The translations under genes and the position numbers were made by a program. From positions 62,001 through 126,000 of the forward strand of contig NZ_JOCF01000010.1 in the NCBI RefSeq assembly GCF_000720635.1: a DNA stretch of 64,000 bases. Reading direction: 5' to 3'. This DNA is from Streptomyces sp. NRRL WC-3742 (lineage in GTDB: Bacteria > Actinomycetota > Actinomycetes > Streptomycetales > Streptomycetaceae). Of the stretch, positions 54,347 to 62,293 are shown one piece after another. Positions within the stretch are counted from its first letter, which is position 1, and every line of letters starts with the position of its first letter. The notes beneath the pieces were generated by a model. That model worked only from the letters and a program-made list of their open reading frames with translations, made no database searches and was not told the DNA's origin.

Positions 54347-54366
54347 TACATGCATGCAAGCATGTA
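54347..54366. promoter_or_regulatory. candidate MarR operator TACATGC-n6-GCATGTA
   Basis: Perfect 7-bp arms (54347-54353, 54360-54366) with internal ATGCAT symmetry, between the divergent MarR and NmrA genes. A -35-like TTGACG lies at 54335-54340. Confidence 0.65.
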
Positions 54367-54420
54367 TATGTCGAAGCGCACAGCTTCGGCCGTGCTGTGA
54401 AACCAGGGGGTCCCCTTTCC

Positions 54421-55263
54421 ATGTCCATCCTCATCACCGGCGCCCGCGGCAAGGTCGGCCAGGCCGTCATCCACCGCCTCCACGCCGCCGGACGGCCCGT
54501 CCGCGCCGCCAGTGCCAAGCCCACCGACCTGACCGTCCCGGCCGGCGTGGAGGTCGCCGAAGTCGACCTCGGCCGGCCCGAGACCTTCCCGGCCGCGCTC
54601 GACGGTGTGCGCCAGGTCTTCCTCTACCCGGAGCCCTCGGGCATCGACGCCTTCGTCGCGGCGGCCAGGGCCGCCGGGGTCGAGCACGTCGTCCTGCTGT
54701 CCTCCGCCTCGGTCCTGGCCCCCGACGCCGAGACCGACCCGCTCGCCTCGCACAGCTTCCTCGTCGAGCGCGCCCTGGCCGCCTCCGGCCTGCCGCACAC
54801 CTTCCTGCGGCCGGACGCCTTCGCCAGCAACGCCCTCGGCTGGTCCTACGGCATCAGCCAGGGCCTGCCGATCCAACTCGCCTACCCGGAGGCGCAGACC
54901 GCGCCCATCCACCCCGAGGACATCGCCGACGTCGCCGTGGAGGCGCTCACCGGCACGGCCCTGCGCGGACGCGCCCTCACCCTCACCGGCGGCCAGTCCC
55001 TCACCTTCCGCGAGCAGATCGCCGTCCTGGCCGAGGTCCTCGGCCGCGACCTGCGTGTCGAGACCGTCACCCGCGCCGAGGCGGAGCAGCAGATGAGCCG
55101 CTTCCTGCCCGCCGGCTTCGCGAGCTCCCTGCTCACTCTGTGGGCCGCCGCCACCGCCGGCCCGGCCCCCATCGCCGACACCACCCGCTCCCTGCTGGGC
55201 ACGCCCGAGCGCACGTTCCACCAGTGGGCCGTCGAGAACGCCGCCGCGTTCACCGCGCGCTGA
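54421..55263 (+). CDS. NmrA-like NAD(P)-binding protein
   Basis: 280 residues from ATG 54421. Rossmann motif S-I-L-I-T-G-A-R-G-K-V-G-Q-A-V at the N-terminus; later H-V-V-L-L-S-S-A-S and F-L-R-P-D-A-F-A-S-N. An atypical SDR of the NmrA/HSCARG group without a Y-x-x-x-K motif, so probably a redox-responsive or quinone-reducing protein. Probably regulated by the divergent MarR. A second MarR gene follows in the same direction. Confidence 0.82.
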   Translation: MSILITGARGKVGQAVIHRLHAAGRPVRAASAKPTDLTVPAGVEVAEVDLGRPETFPAALDGVRQVFLYPEPSGIDAFVAAARAAGVEHVVLLSSASVLAPDAETDPLASHSFLVERALAASGLPHTFLRPDAFASNALGWSYGISQGLPIQLAYPEAQTAPIHPEDIADVAVEALTGTALRGRALTLTGGQSLTFREQIAVLAEVLGRDLRVETVTRAEAEQQMSRFLPAGFASSLLTLWAAATAGPAPIADTTRSLLGTPERTFHQWAVENAAAFTAR

Positions 55264-55344
55264 GCGGCGCCGAGACGCACCGATGGCACCGATAGGCACC
55301 GAGACGCACCGGGAAGCACTGAAGAGCACGGAAAGGCCGCCACC

Positions 55345-55761
55345 ATGAAGCCCATCGGCTACTGGCTCAACCGCACCGACCAGGCCATCACCCACCACAT
55401 GAACGGCGTCCTCGCCGAGTACGGCCTCACCCGCACCACCTGGCAGGTCCTCAACGTCCTCCGCGACACCCCCGAGGCCACCGACACCGCCGTTCTCGCC
55501 GCCCTCGCCCCCAATGCCGACCGCCCCACCCTGACCGCCGCCATCGACACCACCCTCACCCACGCCTGGACGACCCGCCCCACCCCCGGCCACCTCACCC
55601 TCACCCCGGCCGGCCGCGACCACCTCTCCACCGTCGCCACCCGGGTCGCCGCCTTCCGCGACCTCTCCCTGACCGGCATCACCCCCGAGGACTACCGCAC
55701 CACCGTCACCGTCCTCGAGCGCATGACCCTCAACCTCGAAACGAACCAGGCACGGTCCTAG
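55345..55761 (+). CDS. MarR family transcriptional regulator
   Basis: 138 residues from ATG 55345. Winged helix with M-N-G-V-L-A-E-Y-G-L-T-R-T-T-W-Q-V-L-N-V-L and T-L-T-H-A-W-T-T-R-P. Thr/His-rich, codons strongly C-ended. Starts 81 bp downstream of the NmrA gene; its stop overlaps the end of the convergent third MarR gene by 4 bp. Target unknown. Confidence 0.8.
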   Translation: MKPIGYWLNRTDQAITHHMNGVLAEYGLTRTTWQVLNVLRDTPEATDTAVLAALAPNADRPTLTAAIDTTLTHAWTTRPTPGHLTLTPAGRDHLSTVATRVAAFRDLSLTGITPEDYRTTVTVLERMTLNLETNQARS

Positions 55762-56228
55762 CCCTCCGGGCCTTCCACCTTCCGGGCGATCGCCTCGAGC
55801 GCGGCGAGGTCCTCGGGGGTGAGCCGGTCGACGAAGTGGCGGCGTACGGAGGCGACGTGGGCCGGGGCGGCGGCGGCGAGGGTGTCGAAGCCGTGGTCGG
55901 TGAGGACGAGGAGGCAGCCCCTGCCGTCGGTCGGGTCCGGCTCGCGGCGCAGGAGGCCGCGCTCCTCCATCCGGGTGGCGTGCCGGGAGAGGCGGCTGCG
56001 GGACCAGTCCATCTTGGCAGCCTGCTCGTGCAGGGAACTGGTGCGTCCGGGGCGTTCCGAGAGCGTGCTCAGGACCTCGTAGTCGGGTTCGGAGAGGCCG
56101 ACCGCGCCCAGATCCCGCACCGTTCCGGCCTGGACGGCGGCCACCATGCGGCGGAAGGCCCGCCAGGCGCGCTCCTCGTCGGCGGTCAGCCAGGGGGTGG
56201 TCTCGTCCCCCGATGATTTCGTTGACAT
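55758..56228 (-). CDS. MarR family transcriptional regulator (divergent from FMN reductase-GNAT)
   Basis: 156 residues from ATG 56228. Winged helix around S-S-L-H-E-Q-A-A-K-M-D-W-S-R-S-R-L-S-R-H-A-T-R-M-E-E-R-G-L-L with wing R-E-P-D-P-T-D-G-R-G. It starts M-S-T-K-S, exactly like the divergent neighbour, because both starts sit in the arms of a 16-bp inverted repeat. No Shine-Dalgarno, so a leaderless mRNA is likely. Confidence 0.85.
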   Translation of the reverse strand: MSTKSSGDETTPWLTADEERAWRAFRRMVAAVQAGTVRDLGAVGLSEPDYEVLSTLSERPGRTSSLHEQAAKMDWSRSRLSRHATRMEERGLLRREPDPTDGRGCLLVLTDHGFDTLAAAAPAHVASVRRHFVDRLTPEDLAALEAIARKVEGPEG

Positions 56229-56270
56229 GGAACCAATCTACTCGCTAGCTTCGTTTCCATGTCAACGAAA
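56217..56270. promoter_or_regulatory. 16-bp inverted repeat carrying both divergent start codons
   Basis: TTTCGTTGACATGGAA (56217-56232) and TTCCATGTCAACGAAA (56255-56270), perfect arms, 22-bp spacer. Each arm contains an ATG and the next three codons. Candidate MarR operator. Confidence 0.75.
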
Positions 56271-57326
56271 AGCCTGCGCGTCCTCGTCCTCGTGTCCAGC
56301 AACCGCCCCGGCGCCCTCGGCCCGGCGGTGGGGGAGTGGCTGGTCGACGCGCTCGCGCCCCGCGCCGCGGAACTGGGCGTCGAGCTGGTGCCCCTCGCCC
56401 TCGGCGACCTCGGCCTGCCGTTCCTCGACGAGGAGGCGCACCCGTCGGCGGGCGCGTACCAGCACGAGCACACCCGGCGCTGGAGCGCGATCGCGGACGC
56501 CGCGGACGGCTTCATCGTGGTGACCCCGGAGTACAACCACGGCATGCCGGCGATGCTGAAGAACGCGCTCGACTACCTCTACCGGGAGTGGGCCTGGAAG
56601 CCGGTCGGCTTCGTCAGCTACGGCAACAGCTCGGCCGGCACCCGGGCCGTCCAGCACGCCAAGCAGATCGTGGCCACGCTGCGCATGGTCCCGCTCGGCG
56701 CCACCGTCGCGATACGCCTCGGCGACTCCGTGGAGGACGGCAGGGTCCGTCCCACCCCGGCCCTCGCCTCGGCGGCCCACGGAGTCCTCGACGAGCTGAC
56801 CAGGGTGGCCCACGCCCTGCGCCCCCTGCGCGAGGCCGGGCGGCCGGGAGCGCTGCCCGGCCCGCCGACCGGCTCGTACGTCAGGCCCCTGACCCCCGAC
56901 GACGCGCCCGAGGCCACCGTGCTGCAGCGGTGCTGCTGGGTGGACGAGGCCCTCGCCAACGACACCCTCGACGTCCCGGCCCTGCACGAGTCGCCGCAGC
57001 AGGTCCGCGACTGGCTCGCCACCTGGCACACCACGGGCCTTTGGCGCGACGGCCGCCTCCTCGGCATGGTCCGGGCCCGCCGCAGCGGCACCGACTGGCA
57101 GATCGGCCGCCTCTGCGTCGCCCCCGACCTCCGCGGCCAGGGCCTCGGCCGCTGGCTCCTCCGCACCGCCGAATCCGCCGCCGACCCGGCATGCTCCCGC
57201 GCCGTCCTCTTCACCGGCGCCCGCAGCACGGGCAACATCGCCCTCTACGAGAGCGAGGGCTACCGTCCCGCCCCCCAGGATGAGCCCGAGGGCACGGTCC
57301 GCCTCGCCAAGCCCCTGCGGCCCTGA
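56259..57326 (+). CDS. NADPH-dependent FMN reductase fused to a GNAT acetyltransferase
   Basis: 355 residues from ATG 56259. The N-terminal half (1-190) is an FMN reductase flavodoxin-like domain: V-L-V-L-V-S-S-N-R-P-G-A-L-G, then V-V-T-P-E-Y-N-H-G-M-P-A-M-L-K-N-A-L-D-Y. The C-terminal half (about 215-350) is a GNAT domain with the acetyl-CoA motif L-C-V-A-P-D-L-R-G-Q-G-L-G-R-W-L-L. The fusion might couple reduction of a quinone or nitro-compound to acetylation. Regulated by the divergent MarR. Confidence 0.85.
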   Translation: MSTKSLRVLVLVSSNRPGALGPAVGEWLVDALAPRAAELGVELVPLALGDLGLPFLDEEAHPSAGAYQHEHTRRWSAIADAADGFIVVTPEYNHGMPAMLKNALDYLYREWAWKPVGFVSYGNSSAGTRAVQHAKQIVATLRMVPLGATVAIRLGDSVEDGRVRPTPALASAAHGVLDELTRVAHALRPLREAGRPGALPGPPTGSYVRPLTPDDAPEATVLQRCCWVDEALANDTLDVPALHESPQQVRDWLATWHTTGLWRDGRLLGMVRARRSGTDWQIGRLCVAPDLRGQGLGRWLLRTAESAADPACSRAVLFTGARSTGNIALYESEGYRPAPQDEPEGTVRLAKPLRP

Positions 57327-57494
57327 GCCCGGCCTCCGTGACGGGCCGCCGGCGCCGGTTCCCCACCCCTCCCCGCCTCGGCAGCAGGGTCGCGTACTCG
57401 CGGACCGACGCGGCCGTACCGTCCTCGATCCGGGCGAAGACGAACACCTCGTCGAGCGAGCTGAAGGACCGCCGGTCTCGCCCTTCTCCCGCTC

Positions 57495-57944
57495 CTACCC
57501 CTGCTCCCTCTCGTGCTCCAGGAGTTCGACGATGATCTCGATGCCGAGCGCGTAGGCCGGGGTGCCCGAGGTGATGAGTGCGGTCTCGGCGACGCCGATG
57601 AGGTCGGCGATGCCGGCGCCCGCGTGGAGGGCTCCGCGGGCGTGGATGCGGGCCGGGTCCGTCCGGCCGAGGGACAGCAACTGGCCGAAGTGGACCAGCT
57701 GTTGTACGCGGCTGCCGAGCGGATTGTCGGCCAGCACGAGGTGGCGCAGGGCCGTGAACGCCTCCTCGGTGGGGAGCCGGCCGAAGTCCTGGGCGAGCCG
57801 CAGGCGGTCCTCCACCGCGGCGGGGACGGCGCCGAGCGTGGTGCGGTAGCGGTCGCGCAGCGCCTCGGAACGCTCGGCAAAGGTCTGGTCGGAGGTCCGG
57901 TCGGAGGCGGGGTCAGAGGCCCGGTCGGAGGCCGGGCCGGTCAT
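57495..57944 (-). CDS. carboxymuconolactone decarboxylase family protein
   Basis: 149 residues from ATG 57944, overlapping the aldolase stop (ATGA). After a Ser/Asp-repeat N-terminus (A-S-D-R repeats) the CMD helical domain reads L-G-A-V-P-A-A-V-E-D-R-L-R and L-H-A-G-A-G-I-A-D-L-I-G-V-A-E-T-A-L-I-T-S-G. It lacks the C-x-x-C motif of AhpD-like peroxidases, so a decarboxylase-type role is more likely. Coupled with the aldolase gene. Confidence 0.8.
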   Translation of the reverse strand: MTGPASDRASDPASDRTSDQTFAERSEALRDRYRTTLGAVPAAVEDRLRLAQDFGRLPTEEAFTALRHLVLADNPLGSRVQQLVHFGQLLSLGRTDPARIHARGALHAGAGIADLIGVAETALITSGTPAYALGIEIIVELLEHEREQG

Positions 57945-58606
57945 GCCGACACCCGCGCGATCGAGGCGCGGACGGCCTCCAGGGCACCCTCGGGGAAGTC
58001 CACGGCCCCGCCGATCGCCGCGGCGGCGATCTCGGCCTCGGCACTCTCCTCGATCGCCACCACGAGGTGGGCGGCGGCGGCCGCGTCCGGGCCGAAGACC
58101 AGCAGGCCGTGGTTGGCGAGGAGGACCGAGGACGTCGTCGGGCGCCGGTCCAGGACGTCGGCGATGCCCCGGACCGACACGTCCGAACCACGCGGACCCC
58201 AGGGCACGACCGGCACCTCCTCGGGCTGGCCGAAGCGCAGCATCGGCTCGGTGCGGCACGGCAGCGGCCGGTGGGCCACCGCGAAGGCCGTCGCGGAGGG
58301 CGAGTGGGTGTGGATGATGGCGCCCACGTGCGGGCGGGCGCGGTAGACGACGCTGTGCATGGTGATGATCTCGGCGCTGACGGAGCGCAGTTCGCCCGCC
58401 AGGAGCTGCCCGTCGAGGCCGACGGTCGCCAGGTGGTGGGGCTCCAGGTCGCGGACGAAGCCGGGGGTCAGCAGGAAGCGGTCGGCGTCGAGCCTGACAC
58501 TCAGGTTGGCGTGCCCGGAGTGCGACATCACCCCGGCCGTGAAGAGCTGTCGGCTGGCCTCGACGAGCTGGTGCGCGAGGCGCTCGGCCTCGGGTGCGTC
58601 TGCCAT
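57941..58606 (-). CDS. class II aldolase/adducin family protein
   Basis: 221 residues from ATG 58606. Zinc-binding His in G-A-I-I-H-T-H-S-P-S-A-T-A and L-A-N-H-G-L-L-V-F-G, with S-G-N/H-A-N-L-S-V-R near the start, as in L-fuculose-phosphate aldolases. It could cleave a sugar phosphate or decarboxylate a hydroxy acid. Coupled to a CMD protein; divergent from a MerR regulator that probably controls both. Confidence 0.87.
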   Translation of the reverse strand: MADAPEAERLAHQLVEASRQLFTAGVMSHSGHANLSVRLDADRFLLTPGFVRDLEPHHLATVGLDGQLLAGELRSVSAEIITMHSVVYRARPHVGAIIHTHSPSATAFAVAHRPLPCRTEPMLRFGQPEEVPVVPWGPRGSDVSVRGIADVLDRRPTTSSVLLANHGLLVFGPDAAAAAHLVVAIEESAEAEIAAAAIGGAVDFPEGALEAVRASIARVSA

Positions 58607-58674
58607 CTCTGATCTCCCAATTCTCCTTCGGCGGCCGCCGGTTCGCCGCCGCCGCTCATGTCGGCAACTCTGCG

Positions 58675-58694
58675 ACTTGAACTAAGGTTCAAGT
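58675..58694. promoter_or_regulatory. candidate MerR operator ACTTGAAC-TAAG-GTTCAAGT
   Basis: Perfect 8-bp arms with a 4-bp spacer, between the divergent aldolase and MerR genes. Length and position fit MerR promoters. Confidence 0.7.
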
Positions 58695-58741
58695 CAAGCG
58701 CCGACCCGGCGCGGGGAGAGCGAGACGAGGAGGGGCCGGGC

Positions 58742-59125
58742 ATGCGTATGACGATCGGCCAGCTCGCCGAGATCACCGACGTACCCGCGTCGGCCATCCG
58801 GTTCTGGGAGCGCAACGGCCTGCTGCCCGCGCCCGAGCGCCAGAGCGGGCAGCGCCGCTACCCGCCGTCGGCCGCGGACCGGATCGTGCTGCTGCGCAAG
58901 TTCCAGCAGGCCGGGCTGAGCCTGGCCGAGGTCCGGGAGTTCCAGGAGGACCAGCCGCGGCGGCAGGCGATGATCCGCGCCAAGATCGCCGAGATCGAGC
59001 AGCGCATGGTGGACCTCGACCACGCCCACCAGTTGCTGACCCACGCCCTCCAGTGCGGCCGGACGGACATCGTCACCTGCCCGACCTTCCGGGAGCAGAT
59101 CGCCTCCTGGAGCGAGTCCGGCTGA
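58742..59125 (+). CDS. MerR family transcriptional regulator
   Basis: 127 residues from ATG 58742 (ATG 58748 also possible). MerR helix-turn-helix: T-I-G-Q-L-A-E-I-T-D-V-P-A-S-A-I-R-F-W-E-R-N-G-L-L-P and the Q-R-R-Y wing; then a coiled coil (R-R-Q-A-M-I-R-A-K-I-A-E-I-E-Q-R-M). Cys in L-Q-C-G and T-C-P-T-F at the C-terminus could sense metal or redox. Probably controls the divergent aldolase-CMD operon. Confidence 0.87.
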   Translation: MRMTIGQLAEITDVPASAIRFWERNGLLPAPERQSGQRRYPPSAADRIVLLRKFQQAGLSLAEVREFQEDQPRRQAMIRAKIAEIEQRMVDLDHAHQLLTHALQCGRTDIVTCPTFREQIASWSESG

Positions 59126-59193
59126 CGGCGCGCGGTGTGCCCCGTGCCCCGTGCGGCGCGTCCGGGCGTGGTCCCGCCGGCCCCGCGAACGAC

Positions 59194-59229
59194 GAAGGCC
59201 CGGACCGCTCCGAGGCGGTCCGGGCCTTC
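59194..59229. terminator. terminator between MerR and cupin genes
   Basis: Perfect 15-bp stem (59194-59208, 59215-59229), loop TCCGAG, between convergent genes. Confidence 0.85.
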
Positions 59230-59301
59230 TGACGTCCCCTGCCCGGCGCCAAGGCCCAGGACGGCCGGCCCTTCGGGTGCTGAGCGGCGGGACGGCCGAG
59301 G

Positions 59302-60129
59302 TCAGGACGGGTCTTCGTAGGTGATGGCGTAGGGGGCTGCGATGCGGTTGAGTTCGCGGGGGTCGAGCCGGCCGGCGGTGCTGACGGACGTCCGGGCCTC
59401 GACGAAGTCTTCGACGAAGCACTCCCAGCCGCCCGGGGAGGAGACCTGGAGCACGCGCGGGGGCGGCGTGGAGCCGGGGGCCAAGGCGTGGGGGATGCCG
59501 TGAGGCAGGAGAACGAACTGGCCGGGGGAGAGGAGGTGCCTCTGGCCGGCGAACTCGACGGCGAGATCGCCGGTGAGGACGTAGACCGCCTCGTCGGCCA
59601 GGTGGTGGACATGGCGGGGGATCTGCTGAGCGACCGTCATCTCCAGCAGCGAGAGCCGGCCCCCGGTGTCGGTGCCCCGAACCTTGGCGGCGAAGGCCGG
59701 CGGCACCGGGATCCGTCCGGGCCGCACCTCGCCCCGGGCCAGGACGTGCACGGGGCGTCGGCCGTCGGCGTCGGCGTCGGGGTCGGCGTCGTGGACAGGG
59801 GCGGGGATCGAGAGGCGGAGGGCGCGCACCTGGCCCTCGGACTGGACATCGACGGTCCGGGCGGTGCCGCGCGGGAGGAAGACGCACATACCGGGGGTGA
59901 GGTGGTGGACGAGGTCCTCGGTCTCGACCTTCAGTTCGCCGTCGAGCAGGTAGAGAATCTCGTCGCCGGCCGGCTGATGGGGCGACAGCAGGGGGCCGAG
60001 GCCCCAGTGCTCGGTGAGACCGAAGCGGCCCTCGGTGTCGTCGACGCTCGCCTTGACGGCGGTGCCCGGGGGGAGCTGGGCGGTGGTGGGGCGCGACGTG
60101 CCGGCTGCGAGCAGGATGAAGCGGTCCAC
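59302..60129 (-). CDS. double-cupin (bicupin) domain protein
   Basis: 275 residues from ATG 60129. Two cupin barrels: the first (about 30-105) has P-H-Q-P-A-G-D-E-I-L-Y-L-L-D-G-E-L and P-G-M-C-V-F-L-P; the second (about 155-245) has P-R-H-V-H-H-L-A-D-E-A-V-Y-V-L-T-G and L-L-P-H-G-I-P-H. Metal ligands look best in the second. Possible dioxygenase or isomerase, cytoplasmic. Divergent from a TetR gene. Confidence 0.83.
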   Translation of the reverse strand: MDRFILLAAGTSRPTTAQLPPGTAVKASVDDTEGRFGLTEHWGLGPLLSPHQPAGDEILYLLDGELKVETEDLVHHLTPGMCVFLPRGTARTVDVQSEGQVRALRLSIPAPVHDADPDADADGRRPVHVLARGEVRPGRIPVPPAFAAKVRGTDTGGRLSLLEMTVAQQIPRHVHHLADEAVYVLTGDLAVEFAGQRHLLSPGQFVLLPHGIPHALAPGSTPPPRVLQVSSPGGWECFVEDFVEARTSVSTAGRLDPRELNRIAAPYAITYEDPS

Positions 60130-60149
60130 AACGGTATCCTTTCAAAGGA

Positions 60150-60174
60150 GGAATCAGATTCGGAATCCGATTCC
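60150..60174. promoter_or_regulatory. 25-bp near-perfect dyad, candidate TetR operator
   Basis: GGAATC-A-GATTC on the left mirrors GAATC-C-GATTCC on the right, with 3 non-matching positions of 25. An outer partial dyad GTATCC...GGATAC (60134 to 60187) surrounds it. Confidence 0.65.
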
Positions 60175-60204
60175 GGTTTGAGGATACGCAGAGGAGCGTC
60201 CCAG

Positions 60205-60771
60205 ATGTCAACGAGTGCGGGCCGAAAGCCGCGTACGGACGCCGAGCGCAACCGGGGCCGGGTGCTCCGATCGGCAGGTGAGCTGTTCGCCGCACACGGT
60301 GACGCGGTGCAGATGGCTGACATCGCGAAGGCGGCGGGTGTGGGCGTCGGAACGGTCTACCGGCACTTCCCGACCAGACAGGCGCTGGTCGCCGCGGTCG
60401 CCGAGGAGCGGTTCGCCGGGATCCTGCGCCACGCGCGCGAGGAGTGCCTGTCACTGCCCGACGGGCGGCAAGCGCTGGCAGGCTTCCTGAACGCGATCGG
60501 GCGGGCGCACGAGGAGGGGCGGGGGGTGTCCGGGGTCATCGAGGTGGCGTTCGGCAACACCGAACCGGGCGGGGAGGTGGGAGCCCAGTTGCTGGACGTC
60601 GGCGAGCAGTTGCTGGCGCGGGGCCGGGCCGACGGCACGGTACGCGAGGACGCCGGTGTCTCCGATCTCTACATGATCGCCGGCGCGGTGGCGGCGATCA
60701 GCCGTAACGCGGTGGGCGACTGGCGCCGCTTCATCGAACTCGCCCTGGACGGCCTGCGCCCGCAGCACTGA
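60205..60771 (+). CDS. TetR/AcrR family regulator
   Basis: 188 residues from ATG 60205. Helix-turn-helix: R-G-R-V-L-R-S-A-G-E-L-F-A-A-H-G, M-A-D-I-A-K-A-A-G-V-G-V-G-T-V-Y-R-H-F-P-T-R-Q-A-L. C-terminal domain ends W-R-R-F-I-E-L-A-L-D-G. Divergent from the cupin gene, with a dyad in between that it probably binds. Confidence 0.87.
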   Translation: MSTSAGRKPRTDAERNRGRVLRSAGELFAAHGDAVQMADIAKAAGVGVGTVYRHFPTRQALVAAVAEERFAGILRHAREECLSLPDGRQALAGFLNAIGRAHEEGRGVSGVIEVAFGNTEPGGEVGAQLLDVGEQLLARGRADGTVREDAGVSDLYMIAGAVAAISRNAVGDWRRFIELALDGLRPQH

Positions 60772-61008
60772 CACCCGCGGACGTGGCGCCGACGCCGGCA
60801 GGGGATCCGGCCGGGGCCCTGGCAGGCAGGACCGTACTGCCACGAGAGCATCTGGACCCTGCCCCGGCCCAGCCTCGAAGGGGTGCCGATGGCAGTGCCC
60901 TTCTGCCTGGCCCTACCGACTGGCCCTACCTATCCATGACTGATTCCGGCGGAGCTCCGTCTACCTAGTGTGATCGCCAACGACGGATCTACGAGGGGGA
61001 TTTGCACG

Positions 61009-62052
61009 ATGACGAACACGCAGCGCAGGGTCCGGACCGCCTACCACCTGGACCGCCCCGAGGACGGCCTGGACGGACTGGTGGTCCGGGAGGAGGAGGT
61101 CCCGGAGCCCGGCCCGCACGAGGTGCTGGTCAGAGTGCGGGCCGCCTCGCTCAACCGGCGGGATCTGATGATCCTCGACGGGACCTATCCGGTTCCCGCC
61201 GCCCTGGGGGTCGTGCCGCTGAGCGACGGGGCCGGGGAGGTCGTAGCCGTTGGCGAGGGCGTGCGGCGGGCACAGGTCGGCGACCGGGTGGCAGTCACCT
61301 ACTTCCGGCGCTGGATCGACGGGCCGATGACGCTCCCGCTGGTCGGCGAGCAGTACGGGGCCAGCCTGGGCGGGATGCTCACGGACTACCAGGTCGTCGA
61401 CGAGGAGTCGGTGGTGCGGATCCCGGCGCACCTCTCCTTCGAGGAGGCCGCGACGCTCCCTTGCGCCGCGGTGCTGGCGTGGTCGGCGCTGACGACCGGG
61501 CCGCGGCCGATGGCCGCCGGCGACGACGTACTGGTGGTCGGCGCCGGCGCGGTGGCCCTGTTCGGGGTGCAGTTCGCCGCCGCCCTCGGCGGCAGGGTGA
61601 TCGTCGTCGCCTCCGGCGAGGAGAAGGCCGAGCGGCTGCGGAAGCTCGGTGCGGCACACGTGATCGACCGGCAGCTGACGCCCGAGTGGCAGGGCACGGT
61701 CGGCGAGCTCACCGGCGGGCGCGGGGTCGCCCTGGTCCTGGAGGCGGTCGGCGCGCCCAGCATCGCGAAGTCGGTCCAGTCGGTCGGCTTCAACGGCCAG
61801 ATCTCGGTGACCGGCGCCTTCCCCTCCGGCGGGGTGCTGATCGACCCGGACGTTCTCAACGGCCGCTTCTTCTCGCTGCAGCGACTGGCGGTCGGCAACC
61901 GCGCGGCCTTCGAGCAGATGAACGCGGCCCTGGCGGAGCACGGCATCCATCCCGTGATCGACCGGGTCTTCGCCTTCGACGAGGCGCTCACCGCCTACCG
62001 TTACCTGCGCGAGAGCGGCCCCTTCGGCAAGGTGGTGGTCACGGTCTCCTGA
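61009..62052 (+). CDS. medium-chain dehydrogenase/reductase (quinone oxidoreductase-like)
   Basis: 347 residues from ATG 61009, with GAGGGGGA 8 nt upstream. N-terminal GroES-like fold (P-G-P-H-E-V-L-V-R-V-R-A-A-S-L-N-R-R-D) and a Rossmann domain (V-L-V-V-G-A-G-A-V-A-L-F-G-V-Q). The structural-zinc Cys cluster is absent and no catalytic-zinc Cys/His set is obvious, so it is probably a zinc-free NADPH oxidoreductase acting on quinones or enones. Monocistronic. Confidence 0.87.
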   Translation: MTNTQRRVRTAYHLDRPEDGLDGLVVREEEVPEPGPHEVLVRVRAASLNRRDLMILDGTYPVPAALGVVPLSDGAGEVVAVGEGVRRAQVGDRVAVTYFRRWIDGPMTLPLVGEQYGASLGGMLTDYQVVDEESVVRIPAHLSFEEAATLPCAAVLAWSALTTGPRPMAAGDDVLVVGAGAVALFGVQFAAALGGRVIVVASGEEKAERLRKLGAAHVIDRQLTPEWQGTVGELTGGRGVALVLEAVGAPSIAKSVQSVGFNGQISVTGAFPSGGVLIDPDVLNGRFFSLQRLAVGNRAAFEQMNAALAEHGIHPVIDRVFAFDEALTAYRYLRESGPFGKVVVTVS

Positions 62053-62293
62053 GCCCCGCCCGAGGCTCGGGGCCGCCCCAGGTCAAGGACGTCGCCGAGC
62101 GCGTGGTCGGGCTCATCCGGAAGGTGGCCAAGGGCGCGGTCGCCAGCGGCCCGGAGGTTCCTCACCTGCGGCGGAGCGGCTCGCCGGATGGACTCCGAAC
62201 GGTGCTGGACGGGGGTGGACGCAACCAGAACTGCAGCCGAGGCGTGGCTGGGATCGCGTTGCAGCTGTCCCGGTCGGGTGTCGTTCGGAACGG

